A stretch of 64,000 nucleotides of DNA from Labrenzia sp. OB1 (lineage in GTDB: Bacteria > Pseudomonadota > Alphaproteobacteria > Rhizobiales > Stappiaceae). Positions 62,295-64,000 of the stretch are shown here, in pieces; position 1 is the first letter of the stretch, and each line of letters begins with the position of its first letter. The stretch is from the NCBI RefSeq assembly GCF_001624695.1, contig NZ_JSEP01000021.1:32447-96446 (forward strand), read 5' to 3'. A model generated the notes under the pieces. The model was not told the origin of the DNA. It saw nothing but the letters and a program-made list of their open reading frames with translations, and did no database searches. Both the position numbers and the translations under genes were made by a program.

Positions 62295-62871
62295 CCGCCG
62301 ACGACACGTCATAAGCGAATTACAATCACAGAGAGGATTCTGGTTCCGGAAGTTGGTGTTACAGCGCCCGGTCTATTGCAAACCTGACTGGCGGACCATG
62401 TCATGATGCTCAAGCCGTCACACACCGACCTTTCGCGAGTCAAAGGTGATGCCTCACCCGAACCAATTATTCTGTACGGGCTTTCGAAGCACTCAGAAGC
62501 GTTGTTTTCATGGTTGGTGCGGGTTGTCTGGGTTGTCAGATTATCTGATCTCATTCCTTAAATCGTTCATGGGCCCTCTTCTCGGCAGCGGGATTGTCGA
62601 GACGGTTTCTTCCCGGTCTTTGGCACCATTTCCGGTAACTTTTTGCCTGAAATATTTTCCCTTGCCCGTTCCTTTTCGTCACCTGGATTGCTTGTGCGTC
62701 ACTCCTGCATTTCAGAACCTGTTTTCGCGTTCGAAGATCACGCCCAGCCTGTCGAAACATTGTCCCTAGAGACAATTCCCCGTTTGACATCAATGGCTTT
62801 CGAAATAATCTTGCAGGAATGATCCAGACGCTTAAAGCGGACTGGCAACAATTTCATCCGGAACTATAACA
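62295..62871. other. 577-base gap upstream of pdxJ
   Basis: Lower GC than the neighbours, and contains direct repeat copy 2. A plus-strand frame (62446-62769) is open but has no protein-like pattern or ribosome-binding site. Probable remnant or spacer DNA. Confidence 0.5.
62754..62805. repeat. 52-bp direct repeat, copy 2
   Basis: Same orientation as copy 1 at 59803. The inner inverted repeat here is TTGTCCCTAGAGACAA, with 5-bp arms around CCTAGA. It lies 66 bases before pdxJ. Confidence 0.85.
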
Positions 62872-63621
62872 ATGCCTGCTGTCTCCCGCCTCTCCGTCAA
62901 CGTCAACGCTGTCGCCATGCTGCGCAATCGCCGCGACCTGCCCTGGCCGAGCGTCACCGGGCTTGCCGCAATTGCGATGGAAGCAGGCGCAAAGGGCATC
63001 ACCGTGCACCCGCGTCCGGACGAGCGGCACATCCGCAAGACGGACGTCTTCGAGTTGTCCGAGCTGATCGAGGACCGGTTTCCAAACAAGGAACTGTGCC
63101 TGGAAGGCTTCCCCACCACGGATTTCATGCAACTGGTCGAGGCGACCCGGCCGGAGCAGGTCCTGTTTGTGCCGGACGATCCGGAGCAGACTACTTCCGA
63201 CCATGGCTGGGATTTCGGGAAAGATACCACGGCGCTTGAAACCGCCATCGCCGCCGCAAAGGAATGGTCGGTGACGGTGTCTCTCTTCTGCGATCCGGAC
63301 CCCGCCGCGCCGGAACATGCCGCCCGGCTGGGCGCGGAGAGGATCGAGATTTACACCGGCCCCTACGGCGCCTGTTACGACGATCCGGCCAGGTCGGCGA
63401 AGGAACTGGACAAGGTTGTCGCCGCAGCGGAGGCTGCACGCGCCTGCGGCCTCGGCGTCAATGCCGGGCACGACCTGACGGTCGACAACATCCCGGCGCT
63501 GCTTGCCCGCGCTCCCTTCATCCGGGAAATGTCCATCGGGCACGGCTTCACCGCCGACGCACTGGTTTACGGCTTCGCTGAAAGCGTCAACCGGTTCCGC
63601 AAGGCGATGGGGGAACTCTGA
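62872..63621 (+). CDS. pdxJ: pyridoxine 5'-phosphate synthase
   Basis: Last step of the DXP-dependent vitamin B6 pathway, condensing 3-amino-2-oxopropyl phosphate with DXP (249 residues). TIM-barrel features are LSVNVNAVAMLRNRR at the start, GAKGITVHPRPDERHI with the catalytic His and Arg residues, CLEGFP near 83, VSLFCDPD, EIYTGPYG and the C-terminal GHGFTADALVYG. No rbs-like site is strong, but ATG 62872 matches family starts. Transcribed alone. Confidence 0.95.
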   Translation: MPAVSRLSVNVNAVAMLRNRRDLPWPSVTGLAAIAMEAGAKGITVHPRPDERHIRKTDVFELSELIEDRFPNKELCLEGFPTTDFMQLVEATRPEQVLFVPDDPEQTTSDHGWDFGKDTTALETAIAAAKEWSVTVSLFCDPDPAAPEHAARLGAERIEIYTGPYGACYDDPARSAKELDKVVAAAEAARACGLGVNAGHDLTVDNIPALLARAPFIREMSIGHGFTADALVYGFAESVNRFRKAMGEL

Positions 63622-63720
63622 CGACGGGCTGGCGGCTCACAGGCAACGGCGAATCCGGTAGGTTGTCTTCATTCTCGGAGTCGGACCGGCGCCATGCCCT
63701 ATCATACCAAACGACAAAAT

Positions 63721-64000
63721 TCAGGACCGATGCGCCCAGTCACGCATTCCGATTGACATGATTTTCCATGGCTGATCGATGAGCGTGTTCCAGGCCCGGC
63801 AGCACAGGTCGACGATCTGGTCGTAGTCCTTGAAGACCCGGTTTGAGAGCCAGTTTTCTCGCATGTACTGCCATAGGTTTTCGACAGGATTGAGTTCGGG
63901 AGATCGGGGTGGCAAAGGCAAGAGTGTGATGTTGTCCGGGATGGCGAGCTTGTTTGACGTGTGCCATCCGGCCTGATCAAGGATGACCACGCCATGGGCA
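63721..64000 (-). pseudogene. IS630-family transposase, C-terminal part, cut by window edge
   Basis: The frame is open to the right edge, so whether the gene is intact outside is unknown; only the C-terminal DDE_3 portion (about 93 residues) is visible. VVILDQAGWHTS carries the second catalytic Asp, LPLPPRSPELNPVENLW the third acidic residue, as in IS630/Tc1-type enzymes. The stop lies at 63721, about 100 bases from pdxJ. The terminal inverted repeat should lie between 63640 and 63720, but I cannot define it without the other end. Confidence 0.85.

Noticed and set aside
62446..62769. Possible small gene upstream of pdxJ
   Set aside because: No ribosome-binding site, odd composition and overlap with the 52-bp direct repeat.

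Overview
The window is chromosomal DNA of a GC-rich alphaproteobacterium. The fructose-transporter locus order frcRBCAK, a complete Entner-Doudoroff set (zwf, edd, eda, pgi), a BacA/SbmA peptide transporter, a plcP-type lipid-remodelling pair, alpha-type Pho and Zur operators and an ilv attenuator all fit the Hyphomicrobiales. A marine Stappiaceae-like genus (Labrenzia/Roseibium/Stappia) is my best guess, but that is inference. Nearly all of the window is housekeeping or nutrient-uptake DNA. I see no prophage, conjugative element, CRISPR array or defence island. Mobile DNA is limited to one MITE-like element, several short palindromic repeat families and the end of an IS630-type transposase at the right edge.

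Layout. 0-9 kb: truncated dipeptide epimerase, MFS transporter, CheZ-like phosphatase, threonine/serine dehydratase, glycosyltransferase plus PlcP-like metallophosphoesterase behind a candidate Pho box, a divergent SDR protein and a FadL-type porin. 9-12.3 kb: thiM-thiD and a TakP-like TRAP binding protein, apparently one operon behind a TPP riboswitch. 12.3-26 kb: a stand-alone Lrp ligand-binding domain with a MITE at its stop codon, a small periplasmic protein, two EamA permeases, BacA, an orphan CoxL-like molybdopterin subunit, a VOC protein, an acyl-CoA ligase, an AAA ATPase and adenine deaminase.

26-39 kb is the carbohydrate core. A ROK regulator and a CUT2-type ABC importer (FrcBCA) with a PfkB kinase feed hexose phosphate to Pgi, Zwf, Edd and Eda, so imported fructose can run through the Entner-Doudoroff pathway. 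The 6-phosphogluconolactonase gene usual between zwf and edd is absent. 38.8-46 kb: three tandem glycine-zipper lipoproteins, alanine dehydrogenase with a divergent Lrp regulator, an SMP-30 lactonase-like protein, an exported protein of 23-residue repeats, TrhO and tRNA-Lys(CUU).

46-54.7 kb: the ilvB-ilvH acetolactate synthase operon preceded by a leader peptide and attenuator, a sterol-desaturase-family protein, arylamine N-acetyltransferase, an Escherichia-type SerA, and a Zur-box-controlled CobW GTPase with DUF1826. 54.7-64 kb: a membrane GGDEF protein, two divergent regulator/enzyme pairs (AraC with SDR, GlxA-type with isochorismatase), a DCC-family/saccharopine-dehydrogenase-like pair bracketed by 52-bp direct repeats, pdxJ and the IS630 end. 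No wholly new multi-gene system stood out. The least explained items are the repeat-bracketed DCC pair, the 23-residue repeat protein, the TPP-operon TakP-like gene and the CheZ tail with repeated short motifs.
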